A model generated the notes under the pieces. The model did no database searches and was not told the origin of the DNA. It saw nothing but the letters and a program-made list of their open reading frames with translations. The position numbers and the translations under genes were made by a program. Shown one piece after another: positions 54,333 through 64,000 of a DNA stretch of 64,000 nucleotides (its first letter is position 1; every line of letters starts with the position of its first letter). The DNA is from Photorhabdus asymbiotica. Lineage in GTDB: Bacteria; Pseudomonadota; Gammaproteobacteria; Enterobacterales; Enterobacteriaceae. The stretch is taken from positions 1,054,001 to 1,118,000 of the forward strand of contig NZ_RBLJ01000002.1 in NCBI RefSeq assembly GCF_003634575.1, in the 5' to 3' direction.

Positions 54333-54821
54333 ATGCTAAACATTGTTTTATTTGAACCTGAAATCCCACCTAATACCGGTAATATTATTCGTCTTTGTGC
54401 TAACACCGGCTTTCAGTTGCATCTGATTCAGCCTCTGGGTTTTACCTGGGATGATAAAAGGCTACGTCGCGCCGGGCTGGATTATCATGAGTTTGCCAAT
54501 ATCAAGCAACATCATGATTATCACTCCTTTTTGGAAAACGAAGGGGTTACAGGAGAATCTTTTGCCCGTTTGTTTGCTCTGACGACAAAAGGAACACCAG
54601 CACACAGTGCAGTTAGTTATCAAGCTGGAGATTATTTGATGTTTGGACCAGAAACCAGAGGGCTACCGTCTTATGTTCTGGATAATATGCCACCACAACA
54701 AAAGATCCGTATTCCAATGCTGGCAGACAGCCGCAGTATGAATCTTTCTAATTCGGTCGCAGTTGTGGTTTTTGAAGCTTGGAGGCAATTGGGTTATTCA
54801 GGCGCTTTATTAAAAGAATAG
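54333..54821 (+). CDS. trmL: tRNA (cytidine/uridine-34-2'-O)-methyltransferase TrmL
   Basis: About 162 residues from ATG 54333, where [20 protein letters not shown] matches the usual TrmL start. It is a SPOUT-fold methylase with [10 protein letters not shown]-like motif (here [15 protein letters not shown]) and [20 protein letters not shown] forming the knotted cofactor site. It methylates the wobble base of tRNA-Leu isoacceptors. It is the chromosomal gene flanking the O-antigen locus, convergent with cysE. Confidence 0.95.
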   Translation: MLNIVLFEPEIPPNTGNIIRLCANTGFQLHLIQPLGFTWDDKRLRRAGLDYHEFANIKQHHDYHSFLENEGVTGESFARLFALTTKGTPAHSAVSYQAGDYLMFGPETRGLPSYVLDNMPPQQKIRIPMLADSRSMNLSNSVAVVVFEAWRQLGYSGALLKE

Positions 54822-54838
54822 CAGCTATTACCAAAGCT

Positions 54839-54878
54839 AATGCCGTGCATCTGACCTATTAAAAAACACGGCATTTTG
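54839..54878. terminator. Terminator between convergent trmL and cysE
   Basis: AATGCCGTG (54839-54847) pairs perfectly with CACGGCATT (54867-54875), the loop containing an A run and the plus-strand stem being followed by TTTTG. It could terminate trmL, and cysE from the other side through the T run inside the loop region. Confidence 0.6.
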
Positions 54879-54921
54879 AAGTGCTCTGCTTTATAAGCAG
54901 TATATTGCAGCGATTCAAGAA

Positions 54922-55743
54922 TCAAATCCCATCACCATACTCAAAACCATGGTTGATTCCATTAAAGTGCTGGTTCATATCCAGTGATGGCTTTTCGCTT
55001 TCAGGTTTACCAACGATACGGGCAGGCACCCCGGCAGCTGTTGTGTGTGGCGGAACAGAGCGAAGTACAACCGAACCAGCGCCAATTTTTGCCCCACGAC
55101 CAATTTCGATATTGCCAAGTATTTTTGAACCTGCACCAATCATTACCCCTTCCCTGACTTTAGGATGACGATCACCACCTGATTTACCTGTACCACCAAG
55201 GGTTACAGATTGCAGGATGGAAACATCATTCTCCACCACAGCTGTTTCACCAATCACAATACCAGTAGCATGGTCAAGCATAATGCCACAGCCAATCTTT
55301 GCCGCTGGGTGAATATCAACGCCAAAAGACATTGAAATCTGGTTTTGCAGGTAAATCGCTAATGCTTTACGCCCCTCTCCCCATATCCAATGCGCAATAC
55401 GATAGGCTTGCAATGCATGAAATCCTTTAAGGTAAAGCAGAGGAGTCGAGTATTTATCTACCGCAGGATCACGTAAACGTACCGCTATGATGTCTCGAGC
55501 AGCAGAGACAATCATCTGCTGGTCTGAGCCATAGGCTTCTTCTACAATTTCTCTGACAGCAATAGCCGGCATAATCGGTGTGGCCAGTTTATTAGCCAAC
55601 ATATAGCTTAAAGCACTACCAAGATTTTCATGCTTGAGTAACGTCGCATGAAAAAAACTGGCCAACATCGGTTCACATTCAGCCAGTGCTCTCGCCTCTG
55701 TTTTTATGTTCTTCCAAACTTCGTCCAATTCTTCTAGTGACAT
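54922..55743 (-). CDS. cysE: Serine O-acetyltransferase CysE
   Basis: 273 residues from MSLEELDEVWKNIKTEARAL, matching the E. coli length and start. The N-terminal helical domain is followed by hexapeptide repeats with catalytic LDHATGIVIGETAVVENDVS and GGTGKSGGDRHPKVREGVMI. The C-terminal tail ends FEYGDGI, of the type that binds CysK in the cysteine synthase complex. It makes O-acetylserine for cysteine synthesis. Last gene of the yibN-secB-gpsA-cysE run. Confidence 0.97.
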   Translation of the reverse strand: MSLEELDEVWKNIKTEARALAECEPMLASFFHATLLKHENLGSALSYMLANKLATPIMPAIAVREIVEEAYGSDQQMIVSAARDIIAVRLRDPAVDKYSTPLLYLKGFHALQAYRIAHWIWGEGRKALAIYLQNQISMSFGVDIHPAAKIGCGIMLDHATGIVIGETAVVENDVSILQSVTLGGTGKSGGDRHPKVREGVMIGAGSKILGNIEIGRGAKIGAGSVVLRSVPPHTTAAGVPARIVGKPESEKPSLDMNQHFNGINHGFEYGDGI

Positions 55744-55795
55744 AATATTTACTCTCACAATAGAACCTATTTCATTATATTTTTTATGTTTTTAT

Positions 55796-56818
55796 TTAAG
55801 AGCGTACATCATCGCTCTCATCCTTTCTGGCTCTACCTAACAATGCCTGAGCAGCTTCTATCACATTTTTATTGCAATACAGTATCTGATAGATTTGCTC
55901 TGCAATCGGCATTTCTACCCCCGCGCGATTAGCTAACTCACGCACTTCTTTAGTATTGCGATAACCTTCAACAACCTGACCAATCTGGCTCTGGGCTTCT
56001 TCAACACTCACTCCTTGCCCCAACATCATGCCAAAACGGCGGTTACGTGATTGGTTATCAGTACAAGTTAAAACTAAATCACCCAATCCTGCCATGCCCA
56101 TAAAGGTGGAAGGATCAGCGCCGAGCGCTATACCAAGGCGACTCATTTCTGTTAATCCACGGGTAATCAATGCAGTGCGTGCATTAGCACCAAATCCCAT
56201 ACCGTCAGATATTCCGGCACCAATAGCAATGACGTTTTTTACGGCACCACCAAGCTGAACACCAATAAAATCGGGGTTTTTATAAACACGGAAGCTTTTG
56301 CCACAATGGAGTAATTGCTGAAGTTCATCACCAAAAGCCGGTTCAGTCGCTGAGATAGCGATCGCAGTGGGTAAACCCGCCGCAAGTTCTTTAGCAAATG
56401 TAGGACCCGAAAGCACCGCCAACGGTATTTTGTTACCTAATATCTCACGAGCCACATCCTGCAATAATCGGCCAGTATCAGCTTCTAAGCCTTTACTTGC
56501 CCAGACAATACGAGAATCAGGCCGCAAATGGGGTTGTACCTGCTTTAACACTTCACCAAACACATGGCTGGGGACAACAACAAGAATGTTGCGGCTTGCC
56601 GCCAATGCTTTTGTCAGGTTTGCTTCAAGCAATAAACTTTCAGGAAAAGTCACATCCGGCAGAAATCCCTGATTGCAACGTGCTTGCTGCAAAGCTTGAA
56701 TATGCGCTGGATTATGCCCCCAGAGCACAACATCATGACCATTACGTGCTAACGTAATGGCTAATGCGGTGCCGTATGAACCGGCACCGATAACTGTCAT
56801 AGAAGCAGTGTTATTCAT
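55796..56818 (-). CDS. gpsA: Glycerol-3-phosphate dehydrogenase [NAD(P)+] GpsA
   Basis: 340 residues. The nucleotide motif [20 protein letters not shown] is at the N-terminus, then [20 protein letters not shown] and the substrate-site Lys in [40 protein letters not shown] is diagnostic. It makes sn-glycerol-3-phosphate from DHAP for phospholipid synthesis in the cytoplasm. The start overlaps the secB stop by one base (TAATG), implying translational coupling as in E. coli. Confidence 0.97.
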   Translation of the reverse strand: MNNTASMTVIGAGSYGTALAITLARNGHDVVLWGHNPAHIQALQQARCNQGFLPDVTFPESLLLEANLTKALAASRNILVVVPSHVFGEVLKQVQPHLRPDSRIVWASKGLEADTGRLLQDVAREILGNKIPLAVLSGPTFAKELAAGLPTAIAISATEPAFGDELQQLLHCGKSFRVYKNPDFIGVQLGGAVKNVIAIGAGISDGMGFGANARTALITRGLTEMSRLGIALGADPSTFMGMAGLGDLVLTCTDNQSRNRRFGMMLGQGVSVEEAQSQIGQVVEGYRNTKEVRELANRAGVEMPIAEQIYQILYCNKNVIEAAQALLGRARKDESDDVRS

Positions 56819-57294
56819 TAGGCTTCCTGTTGAGCCTGCTCACCATCCTGAGATTGTTCTGCCTGCTGTTGCAGGTAATTCATGAACAAAGCATCAAAGT
56901 TTACCGGAGCCAGATTAAGTTGTGGAAAAGTACCACGACTCACCAGACTAGTGATGCATTCACGGGCATATGGGAACAGGATATTTGGACAATATGCACC
57001 CAGACAATGAGCCAGCTGGGTCCCTTCGATACCTTCGATAGAGAAAATACCGCCTTGTTGTATTTCACATAAGAATGCAGTCTCTTCACCCAGAGTTGCC
57101 GTCACAGTGACACGCAGAACAACTTCATAAACCCCCTGAGCCAACTCACTGGAAGCCGTATCCAAGTCCAGTTTTACTTCCGGCTGCCATTCCTGTTGAA
57201 ACACCTGTGGCGCGTTTGGTGCTTCAAAAGAGATATCTTTGGTATAAATACGTTGGATCTGGAAAGTCATTTCTGTGTTGTTTTGGTCTGACAT
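56818..57294 (-). CDS. secB: Export chaperone SecB
   Basis: 158 residues. [20 protein letters not shown] is followed by [15 protein letters not shown] and the SecA-contacting acidic strand region. [20 protein letters not shown] is the conserved helix. It forms a homotetramer holding preproteins unfolded for SecA. The Gln-rich end ([17 protein letters not shown]) is typical. In E. coli grxC lies directly upstream, but here only 72 bp separate secB from yibN. Confidence 0.97.
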   Translation of the reverse strand: MSDQNNTEMTFQIQRIYTKDISFEAPNAPQVFQQEWQPEVKLDLDTASSELAQGVYEVVLRVTVTATLGEETAFLCEIQQGGIFSIEGIEGTQLAHCLGAYCPNILFPYARECITSLVSRGTFPQLNLAPVNFDALFMNYLQQQAEQSQDGEQAQQEA

Positions 57295-57366
57295 AATAAT
57301 TGCTACCTTTCTTTAGATGTCCTTATTAAATTTTCTATGTGAGTGTAACCACTCACCCCCAAATGA

Positions 57367-57804
57367 TTACTTTTTACCACGCGCCAATGGCAAATTTTCT
57401 CCTGTCCAGCCAGCCAATCCTTCTTTCAGAGAACATACATGCTCAAAACCAGCACGGATAAGACTTTCAGCCGGAGTACGAGATTCAGTACCATTAGCTG
57501 AAACAACAATCACAGGCTGTCCTTTATGTTTTTCCAACTCTGCCAGATTGTTGTCTTTAATTTCAGATGGCGTCAGATTTATTGAACCAATGATATGCCC
57601 TTTGCGGAAATCTTCACGGGAACGCAAATCCACAACGATAGCTTCTTCTTTATTGATCAGGTTAATAGCTTGTGCACGAGTTATCTCTTTGGCTTTAGAG
57701 AAGAAACCTCTCGCTGTAGTCACAATAACGGCAACCAGCAGCGCAATCCAGATGAGGCTGATGATCATGTGCTGATTAATAAATTGCATGATTTCTTGCA
57801 GCAT
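57367..57804 (-). CDS. yibN: Membrane-anchored rhodanese-like protein YibN
   Basis: About 145 residues from ATG 57804 ([12 protein letters not shown]), matching the E. coli N-terminus; longer starts add an unconserved segment. One membrane span (about 13-31, [20 protein letters not shown]) precedes a rhodanese domain with [20 protein letters not shown]. The loop that in E. coli YibN carries the cysteine (GMQCQEPA) reads GTESRTPA, so the catalytic Cys is Ser and sulphurtransferase activity is unlikely. It heads the secB operon. Confidence 0.9.
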   Translation of the reverse strand: MLQEIMQFINQHMIISLIWIALLVAVIVTTARGFFSKAKEITRAQAINLINKEEAIVVDLRSREDFRKGHIIGSINLTPSEIKDNNLAELEKHKGQPVIVVSANGTESRTPAESLIRAGFEHVCSLKEGLAGWTGENLPLARGKK

Positions 57805-58154
57805 GAGGGCAAAAACTCCGTTGGTTAATAACAAATATCTAAGGTTCCAGAGTATACCTTTGTGTTGCGTCAATTACAGCCAAATAGCGCAAGCTCAATG
57901 AAATTTTGCGGAGAGTTTCGAGAAAAATAAAAATATCCTGAAGATGTCGGGTTTTAAGTACATACCCAGAATATTCTCTGCCACACTGAATACATACAGG
58001 AATTTCGGCAATAAATAGGCTAAAGTGGCTAATATGTTTATTGTTATCCGATTTCAATGTTAAGACAGCATTATCTGAAAGTGTAAAAAATCAACACAAT
58101 ATCTGGTAAGTAATTGTTCATCATGGAATAATATGGGGTATATTGTAGCAAGGT
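57805..58154. other. Divergent intergenic region yibN/envC, no gene
   Basis: 350 bp between yibN and envC. In E. coli gpmI (phosphoglycerate mutase, 514 codons) starts this position; no trace of it is seen. A 72-codon minus-strand frame (58057-57839) has no family resemblance or start context and is not accepted. The region should hold divergent promoters for yibN and envC. Confidence 0.5.
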
Positions 58155-59474
58155 ATGTCTATAGAAATGGCTGACAACAAAGAAATATATAGCCGTAATT
58201 ATCGGCGCAATCAGAACCTATGGCGGAATAAAATCCATGTCTTATTGTTCTGTGCTTTCTTGTCTGCTGTTTTCAGCTTTAATGCCTTTGCCAACCAGAT
58301 TACCGACAATAAAAACCAGCTTAAAGATCTTCAGCAAAACATCGCAGAAAAAGAGAAGAGTGTGCAACAACAACAACAACAACGCAGCACGTTGTTAGGT
58401 CAACTGAAAGATCAGGAAAATACAATTTCTAATGTTGGCCGCTCCCTATACAGTACCCAAACTCAACTCAATAAGCTGGATAAAGAAATTACTGCTCTCA
58501 ATGCCAATATCAAGAAACTAAGAAAACAGCAAAAAGTGCAACAAGATATGCTGGCACGCCAGTTAGATGCTGCATTTCGTCAGGGACAACATCAAGGGCT
58601 TGAACTTATGTTCAAAGGCGAGGAAGGCAAACGTGGGGAGCGTATCCTCGCTTACTATAGTTATCTTAATCAAGCTCGCCAGGACACGATTGTTACGCTT
58701 GAGCAAACCACCGTTGATTTGACTGAACAGAAAAAACTTGAGCAGCAAAAACAAGAAGAACAGAAACAAATTCTGTCCGAACAACAGCAACAAAAGCAGC
58801 AGATGGAAGTTGCCCGCAACGCCCGGCAGAAAACCCTGACAGAACTGGAGTCTTCCCTGAAGAAAGACCAGCAATACCTTGCTGAATTAAAACAAAATGA
58901 AACCCGTCTGAGAGATAAAATTGCCAAAGCAGAGCGAGAAGCGAAAGCACGTGCTGAACGGGAAGCCAGAGAAGCAGCTCGCGTCCGCGCTCAAATTGCA
59001 GCAAAACAAAAACAAGCACAGCAGAAAGGTTCTAGCTATAAACCCACTGAAGATGAACGTGCATTAATGGCTCGTACCGGTGGCCTTGGACGTCCGGCTG
59101 GTCAGGCAATCTGGCCTGTTCACGGACGAGTGATCCATGGGTTTGGTGAAGCTCTGCAAGGTGAGTTACGCTGGAAAGGTATGGTGATTTCTGCCAAAGA
59201 AGGTACTGAAGTCAAAGCGATATCCGATGGCCGGGTACTACTCGCTGACTGGCTACAAGGCTACGGATTAGTCGTCGTTGTAGAGCACGGCAAAGGCGAT
59301 ATGAGTCTCTATGGCTATAATCAGAGTGCCTTGGTCAGCGTTGGCCAACAAGTTCGTGCTGGGCAACCCATCGCACTGGTCGGTAACAGTGGCGGCCAAA
59401 ACCAACCCGCGCTTTATTTCGAAATCCGCCGTCAGGGGAGAGCCGTAAACCCACAACCATGGCTTGGGAGATAA
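58155..59474 (+). CDS. envC: Murein hydrolase activator EnvC
   Basis: 439 residues. A long basic N-region precedes the signal core (LLFCAFLSAVFSFNAFA, cleavage near residue 47). A long coiled coil follows (about 50-270) with a (CAA)n-encoded Gln run at QQQQQQR, and a LytM domain (about 310-439) with AIWPVHGRVIHGFG and GYGLVVVVEHGKGDMSLYGY. The zinc ligands of active LytM enzymes are degenerate, as in E. coli EnvC, which activates AmiA/AmiB at the septum. The ATG at codon 5 is an alternative start; neither has a well-spaced ribosome-binding site. Confidence 0.95.
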   Translation: MSIEMADNKEIYSRNYRRNQNLWRNKIHVLLFCAFLSAVFSFNAFANQITDNKNQLKDLQQNIAEKEKSVQQQQQQRSTLLGQLKDQENTISNVGRSLYSTQTQLNKLDKEITALNANIKKLRKQQKVQQDMLARQLDAAFRQGQHQGLELMFKGEEGKRGERILAYYSYLNQARQDTIVTLEQTTVDLTEQKKLEQQKQEEQKQILSEQQQQKQQMEVARNARQKTLTELESSLKKDQQYLAELKQNETRLRDKIAKAEREAKARAEREAREAARVRAQIAAKQKQAQQKGSSYKPTEDERALMARTGGLGRPAGQAIWPVHGRVIHGFGEALQGELRWKGMVISAKEGTEVKAISDGRVLLADWLQGYGLVVVVEHGKGDMSLYGYNQSALVSVGQQVRAGQPIALVGNSGGQNQPALYFEIRRQGRAVNPQPWLGR

Positions 59475-59478
59475 TCAG

Positions 59479-60384
59479 ATGAGACAACTCTGGTTCACAA
59501 AATTCATTGCTATCGCTCTGCTATTTTTCAGTCTGCAAACCAGTGCCTCTCGTCTGGCCATTGTTATTGATGACTTTGGCTACCGTCCTCATAATGAAAG
59601 CAAAATATTGCAGATGCCAGTTGCGATTTCTATCGCCATTCTGCCAGATTCCCCATATGGCAGGGAAATGGCAGAAAAAGCATATAAACAAAGACGAGAA
59701 ATTTTAATCCACCTGCCAATGGCTCCTTTGAGTAAACAACGGTTAGAACCAGATACACTCCAGCCAACAATGAGCAGTGAAGAAATTGACCGTATCATCC
59801 AGCAAGCAATACAAAAAGTCCCTTATGCGGTAGGAATGAATAACCATATGGGCAGCGCTATGACTTCAAGCTTGCCAGGAATGCAAAAAGTGATGCACTC
59901 ACTGTCCCGTTATCGTCTCTATTTTCTCGATAGCGTAACAATCGGTAATTCTCAGGCGACAAAGGCAGCTAAAGGTACACCTGTCCGCGTTATCCGCCGT
60001 AATGTTTTTCTAGACGATGTACAATCAGAGGCGGAAACTCGCTATCAGTTAAACCGGGCAATCTCTATTGCCCGTAAGAATGGCTCAGCTATTGCTATCG
60101 GCCATCCTCACCCAACAACTATTCGCGCATTACAAAAGATGCTGCCAACACTTCCCGCTGATATTGAATTAGTCAGCCCAAGCATGCTGCTAAGTGGCAC
60201 ACCTGCTGGTGGCAATCAGCATAAATGGGGTAAGCAGTGTGAAATAAAAGAGGCACCAGATACCGTTACCAGCAAAGACTATCTGGCAATCATTGGCGAT
60301 ACCCTGGTTGGTAACCCTATTGTGAATATGGTGAACCAACATATCCAAAAATTGGCTGAAGATAAATCTCAGCAAGAAGAATAA
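59479..60384 (+). CDS. yibQ: Divergent polysaccharide deacetylase YibQ
   Basis: About 301 residues from ATG 59479, preceded by GGGAG and 4 bp after the envC stop. Signal peptide MRQLWFTKFIAIALLFFSLQ with cleavage near TSA|SRL. The fold motif LAIVIDDFGYRPHNESKILQ, the MNNHMGSAMTSS segment and IAIGHPHPTTIRAL belong to the divergent polysaccharide deacetylase family (DUF610). The protein is periplasmic; its substrate is unknown. Co-transcription with envC is conserved. Confidence 0.92.
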   Translation: MRQLWFTKFIAIALLFFSLQTSASRLAIVIDDFGYRPHNESKILQMPVAISIAILPDSPYGREMAEKAYKQRREILIHLPMAPLSKQRLEPDTLQPTMSSEEIDRIIQQAIQKVPYAVGMNNHMGSAMTSSLPGMQKVMHSLSRYRLYFLDSVTIGNSQATKAAKGTPVRVIRRNVFLDDVQSEAETRYQLNRAISIARKNGSAIAIGHPHPTTIRALQKMLPTLPADIELVSPSMLLSGTPAGGNQHKWGKQCEIKEAPDTVTSKDYLAIIGDTLVGNPIVNMVNQHIQKLAEDKSQQEE

Positions 60385-60514
60385 AAAATTATCCTACAAG
60401 GCAGAATGATAGAGTTCATTCAATGGCGGTATGCAATATCGCCAATGCCTCTCAACTACAACCTGATCACATCTCACTATCAGTTCTGCCCACATATAAT
60501 GTCGAATTTACGAA

Positions 60515-60549
60515 TAAAAAACAGACGCTCAAGAACTGAAAGCGCCTGT
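60515..60549 (-). terminator. Rho-independent terminator of tdh
   Basis: On the minus strand ACAGGCGCT pairs with AGCGTCTGT (one G-T pair; plus-strand positions 60541-60549 and 60521-60529) and is followed by six T residues (60520-60515). It begins 24 bp after the tdh stop. Confidence 0.8.
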
Positions 60550-60572
60550 CAATCTTAGTGGTAATTTACTGA

Positions 60573-61598
60573 TTAATCCCAGTTCAGAATAACTTTGCCA
60601 GATTGACCTGAACGCATAATGTCAAAGCCTTTTTGGAAGTCATCAATAGAGAATCGGTGAGTGATAATGGGTGTCAAATCCAAGCCAGATTGAATCAATG
60701 CCGCCATTTTGTACCAAGTTTCAAACATTTCACGGCCATAAATACCTTTAATAAACAATCCCTTGAAAATAACCTGGTTCCAGTCAATTGCCATATCTGA
60801 CGGTGGAATACCCAACAGTGCGACACGACCACCGTGATTCATGGTATCCAATAAGGTACGGAATGCGGCAGGAGCGCCGGACATTTCCAAACCTACATCA
60901 AAACCTTCGGTCATGCCTAACTCTGCCATGACATCTGTCAGGCTTTCTTGACTGACATTTACCGCACGGCTAACGCCCATTTTACGTGCCAATGCGAGGC
61001 GATATTCGTTAACGTCTGTAATAACAACATGACGCGCACCAACATGCTTACACACTGCCGCAGCCATAATACCAATTGGCCCTGCCCCGGAAACCAGCAC
61101 ATCCTCACCAACCAGATCAAACGAAAGCGCGGTATGAACAGCATTGCCAAATGGGTCAAAAATAGAAGCTAATTCATCGGAGATGTTATCCGGGATTTTG
61201 AATGCATTAAATGCAGGAATAACCAGATATTGGGCAAAACAGCCTGGACGGTTTACCCCCACACCAACTGTATTACGGCATAGGTGAGTTCGACCACCAC
61301 GACAGTTACGGCAATGGCCACAAGTAATATGCCCCTCACCAGACACTCGGTCACCAATTTTAAAACCTTTTACTTCCTGACCAATGGCAACAACTTCACC
61401 AACATATTCATGACCGACAACCATCGGTACAGGAATCGTTTTTTGTGACCAATCATCCCAGTTATAGATGTGTACATCCGTACCACAAATCGCAGTTTTA
61501 CGGATTTTTATCATCACATCATTATGCCCCAGCTCTGGCTCGGGCACATCGGTCATCCAGATGCCTTCTTCTGCCTTTAACTTTGACAATGCTTTCAT
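60573..61598 (-). CDS. tdh: L-threonine 3-dehydrogenase Tdh
   Basis: 341 residues, zinc medium-chain dehydrogenase. [20 protein letters not shown] holds the catalytic zinc Cys, GHEYVGEVV follows, and the structural zinc cluster is [35 protein letters not shown] binds NAD. It oxidises threonine to 2-amino-3-ketobutyrate, which Kbl cleaves. It follows kbl by 9 bp as in E. coli. Confidence 0.97.
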   Translation of the reverse strand: MKALSKLKAEEGIWMTDVPEPELGHNDVMIKIRKTAICGTDVHIYNWDDWSQKTIPVPMVVGHEYVGEVVAIGQEVKGFKIGDRVSGEGHITCGHCRNCRGGRTHLCRNTVGVGVNRPGCFAQYLVIPAFNAFKIPDNISDELASIFDPFGNAVHTALSFDLVGEDVLVSGAGPIGIMAAAVCKHVGARHVVITDVNEYRLALARKMGVSRAVNVSQESLTDVMAELGMTEGFDVGLEMSGAPAAFRTLLDTMNHGGRVALLGIPPSDMAIDWNQVIFKGLFIKGIYGREMFETWYKMAALIQSGLDLTPIITHRFSIDDFQKGFDIMRSGQSGKVILNWD

Positions 61599-61607
61599 AG
61601 AGATACC

Positions 61608-62804
61608 TTATGCAATTACTCTTAATTGCTTACCAATTCGCGTGAACGCTGCAACTGCACGCTCAATTTGCTCTTCCGTATGTGCCGCTGACATTTGAGT
61701 GCGGATACGGGCCTGATTTTTAGGGACTACCGGATAGAAGAAACCTGTAACATAAATGCCTTCTTTCAGTAATTCTGCGGCAAATTCCTGTGCCAATTTT
61801 GCATCGCCTAACATGACAGGGATAATCGCGTGGTCAGCACCTGCCAAAGTGAAACCTGCCGCAGTCATTTTTTCACGGAACAGATTCGCGTTCTTCCACA
61901 GACGATCACGTAGCGCATCCCCCTCTTTTAGCATATCCAGTACTTTAATAGATGCCGCGACAATTGCCGGTGCCAGTGAGTTAGAGAACAGATATGGACG
62001 GGAACGCTGACGCAACCACTCAACAACTTCTTTACGCGCCGCAGTATAGCCACCTGAAGCACCACCCAACGCTTTGCCTAATGTGCCGGTAATGATGTCA
62101 ATACGATCCATTACGTCACAATATTCATGAGTACCGCGACCATGAGCACCAACAAAACCAACAGCATGAGAATCATCCACCATGACCATTGCATCAAATT
62201 CATCAGCCAGATCACAGATAGATTTCAAGTCAGCAATGACACCATCCATCGAAAATACGCCATCTGTTGCAATCACAATATGGCTAGCATTATCCGCTTT
62301 TGCTTTCTCCAACTGTGCTCTCAGTTCCTGCATGTCATTATTAGCATAGCGATAACGCTTCGCTTTACATAAACGGACACCATCAATAATAGAAGCGTGG
62401 TTCAGAGCATCAGAGATAATGGCATCTTCCGGCCCAAATAAGGTTTCAAATAAACCTCCGTTAGCATCAAAACAAGAAGAGTAAAGAATAGCATCTTCCA
62501 TGCCCAAGAATTCTGCCAGCTTTTGCTCCAGCTCTTTATGAGTATCCTGAGTTCCGCAAATAAAGCGAACAGATGCCATGCCAAAACCGTGGCTATCCAT
62601 TCCCGTTTTAGCCGCTGCAATCAGATCGGGATGATTAGCCAAACCTAAGTAGTTATTTGCACAGAAGTTAATAACATGGCTACCATCAGCGACAGCAATG
62701 TCAGCATTCTGTGCAGATGTGATGATACGTTCATTTTTGAATAGCCCTTCAGAATGGGCTTGTTCCAATTGTTCATTAATTTGCTGGTAAAATGATGCTG
62801 ACAT
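61608..62804 (-). CDS. kbl: 2-amino-3-ketobutyrate CoA ligase Kbl
   Basis: 398 residues from ATG 62804 ([20 protein letters not shown]), preceded by AGGAGAAAATC and equal to the E. coli length. It is an alpha-oxoamine synthase family PLP enzyme: [30 protein letters not shown] and the Schiff-base Lys in [15 protein letters not shown]. It cleaves aminoketobutyrate with CoA to glycine and acetyl-CoA. First gene of kbl-tdh, divergent from hldD across 233 bp (62805-63037). Confidence 0.97.
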   Translation of the reverse strand: MSASFYQQINEQLEQAHSEGLFKNERIITSAQNADIAVADGSHVINFCANNYLGLANHPDLIAAAKTGMDSHGFGMASVRFICGTQDTHKELEQKLAEFLGMEDAILYSSCFDANGGLFETLFGPEDAIISDALNHASIIDGVRLCKAKRYRYANNDMQELRAQLEKAKADNASHIVIATDGVFSMDGVIADLKSICDLADEFDAMVMVDDSHAVGFVGAHGRGTHEYCDVMDRIDIITGTLGKALGGASGGYTAARKEVVEWLRQRSRPYLFSNSLAPAIVAASIKVLDMLKEGDALRDRLWKNANLFREKMTAAGFTLAGADHAIIPVMLGDAKLAQEFAAELLKEGIYVTGFFYPVVPKNQARIRTQMSAAHTEEQIERAVAAFTRIGKQLRVIA

Positions 62805-63037
62805 TGATTTTCTCCTGATTAAATAAAGGGGTAGTGACATATTTTACTGATTGATCAGGCTACTGACGACATTACCAGGCAGATAATATTAACTTTGCTG
62901 TGCCCGTCACGTCATGCAAACTGAATTAGCATATTATTTCAGTATATGCCCCTGTTTAAGCTGCTGCCCTCAAAAGTGTTAGATGTTATTATAGGAGCCG
63001 TTTGCTTCGTATAACCCTGTTGATTGAGGTGAGTCCG

Positions 63038-63976
63038 ATGATAGTTGTTACTGGCGGTGCTGGATTTATTGGCAGCAATATTGTTAAGGCACTGAATGAC
63101 GAAGGATATAAAGATATTCTGGTCGTAGATAATCTAAAAGATGGTACTAAGTTCGCCAATTTGGCTGACCTGGATATTGCTGATTACATGGATAAGGAAG
63201 AGTTTCTTATTGGTATCCTGGCCGGTGATGATTTAGGTGATATTGATGCTATTTTTCATGAAGGTGCTTGTTCATCCACAACCGAGTGGGATGGCAAGTA
63301 TATGATGGATAATAACTATCAATATTCAAAGGAATTATTGCACTATTGCCTCGATCGTAAAATTCCTTTCCTTTATGCCTCTTCAGCAGCAACTTATGGC
63401 GGCCGCAGTGATAACTTTATTGAAGAGCGTCAATATGAGAAACCACTTAATGTTTATGGTTACTCTAAGTTTCTGTTCGATCAGTATGTCCGGGAACTTT
63501 TACCTCACGCTGATTCACAGATTTGTGGTTTCCGTTATTTCAATGTGTATGGACCACGAGAAGGACACAAAGGCAGTATGGCCAGTGTTGCATTCCATCT
63601 AAACAATCAAATCAATCAGGGACAAAACCCGAAATTATTCGCGGGCAGTGAAAACTTTCAACGTGATTTTATTTACGTTGGCGATGCCGCTGCGGTTAAC
63701 CTGTGGTTCTGGAAAAATGGCGTTTCTGGTATTTATAACTGTGGGACGGGTCGCGCTGAATCTTTCCAAGCGGTTGCAGATGCAGTGGTTGAATTCCATA
63801 AAGATAAATCGCCAACCGTTGAATATATTGATTTTCCTGAACATTTGAAAGGTCGTTATCAGAGCTTCACTCAAGCAGATCTGACTAACCTCCGCGCAGC
63901 TGGTTATGATAAACCATTCAAAACAGTTGCCGAAGGCGTAACGGAATATATGCATTGGCTCAATCAGGATAAGTAA
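63038..63976 (+). CDS. hldD: ADP-L-glycero-D-manno-heptose 6-epimerase HldD
   Basis: 312 residues from ATG 63038, preceded by GAGGTGAG, with [20 protein letters not shown] matching the usual HldD N-terminus. SSAATYGGR and [12 protein letters not shown] give the catalytic Ser/Tyr/Lys, and [20 protein letters not shown] is diagnostic. It makes ADP-L,D-heptose for the lipopolysaccharide inner core. In E. coli it begins the core cluster and has a heat-shock promoter; the upstream 62990 region is compatible but not proven. Confidence 0.96.
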   Translation: MIVVTGGAGFIGSNIVKALNDEGYKDILVVDNLKDGTKFANLADLDIADYMDKEEFLIGILAGDDLGDIDAIFHEGACSSTTEWDGKYMMDNNYQYSKELLHYCLDRKIPFLYASSAATYGGRSDNFIEERQYEKPLNVYGYSKFLFDQYVRELLPHADSQICGFRYFNVYGPREGHKGSMASVAFHLNNQINQGQNPKLFAGSENFQRDFIYVGDAAAVNLWFWKNGVSGIYNCGTGRAESFQAVADAVVEFHKDKSPTVEYIDFPEHLKGRYQSFTQADLTNLRAAGYDKPFKTVAEGVTEYMHWLNQDK

Positions 63977-64000
63977 TCTATTCGCTATGAAAATATTGGT

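Noticed and set aside
57839-58057. 72-codon minus-strand frame between yibN and envC
   Set aside because: No family resemblance, no start context and it lies in a divergent promoter region.
58363-58386. CAA triplet run in envC as a regulatory microsatellite
   Set aside because: It encodes a Gln run at the start of the coiled coil, where E. coli EnvC also has Gln repeats; ordinary low-complexity coding sequence.

Overview
The window looks like chromosome of an AT-rich enteric gammaproteobacterium of the Morganellaceae, most likely Photorhabdus or its sister Xenorhabdus. Three things point there: Enterobacterales gene orders (cpxP-cpxR-cpxA; trmL/cysE-gpsA-secB-yibN; envC-yibQ; tdh-kbl-hldD), strong similarity of those proteins to E. 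coli, and a roughly 117-bp palindromic repeat at 31982-32098 that I associate with these genera. Genus is inference; no rRNA or tRNA is present to fix it.

Region 1 (1 to about 13.8 kb) is the integrase-proximal part of a P2-family prophage beside cpxP. Lysis genes (muramidase-like, holin), tail X, head genes L-M-N-O on the minus strand and terminase P plus portal Q on the plus strand are followed by a toxin-antitoxin pair, a C5-cytosine methylase, replication gene A, a dam remnant, Cox, the repressor and the integrase. It is decaying: tail X, portal Q, gene A and integrase are frameshifted, dcm, A and cox carry in-frame stops, and dam has lost its 5' part. L, M, N, O, P, the holin, the repressor and the toxin-antitoxin pair still read cleanly.

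Region 2 (13.9-16.7 kb) is the Cpx envelope-stress locus: cpxP divergent from cpxRA, with a perfect CpxR box between them.

Region 3 (16.7-54.2 kb) holds two complete O-antigen clusters in tandem. Each has its own JUMPstart/ops element and ends with an initiating sugar-phosphate transferase and a large 4,6-dehydratase. Cluster 1 (17.1-31.8 kb) has a UDP-GlcNAc3NAcA/ManNAc3NAcA pathway (wbpA, wlbA, wbpD, wbpE, wbpI), flippase, polymerase, glycosyltransferases and a Shigella sonnei-like wbgX-wbgY-wbgZ set for a 4-amino-trideoxyhexose. It also carries a membrane-anchored protein resembling the catalytic domain of D-glucuronyl C5-epimerase. Cluster 2 (33.9-53.2 kb) encodes an acylated Qui4N branch (rmlA, vioA-like, wbqC, formyltransferase), a GalNAcA/uronamide branch (wbpO, wbpP, AsnB-like amidotransferase) and a QuiNAc branch (wbpV, wbpM). 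This combination recalls Francisella tularensis and E. coli O121/Shigella dysenteriae 7. About 250 bp containing the last codons of cpxA and the JUMPstart is duplicated in front of cluster 2, a scar showing how one cluster was inserted next to the other. galE closes the locus.

Region 4 (54.3-64 kb) is conserved core: trmL, then cysE-gpsA-secB-yibN on the minus strand, envC-yibQ on the plus strand, kbl-tdh on the minus strand, and hldD on the plus strand. grxC and gpmI, which sit in this order in E. coli, are absent here.
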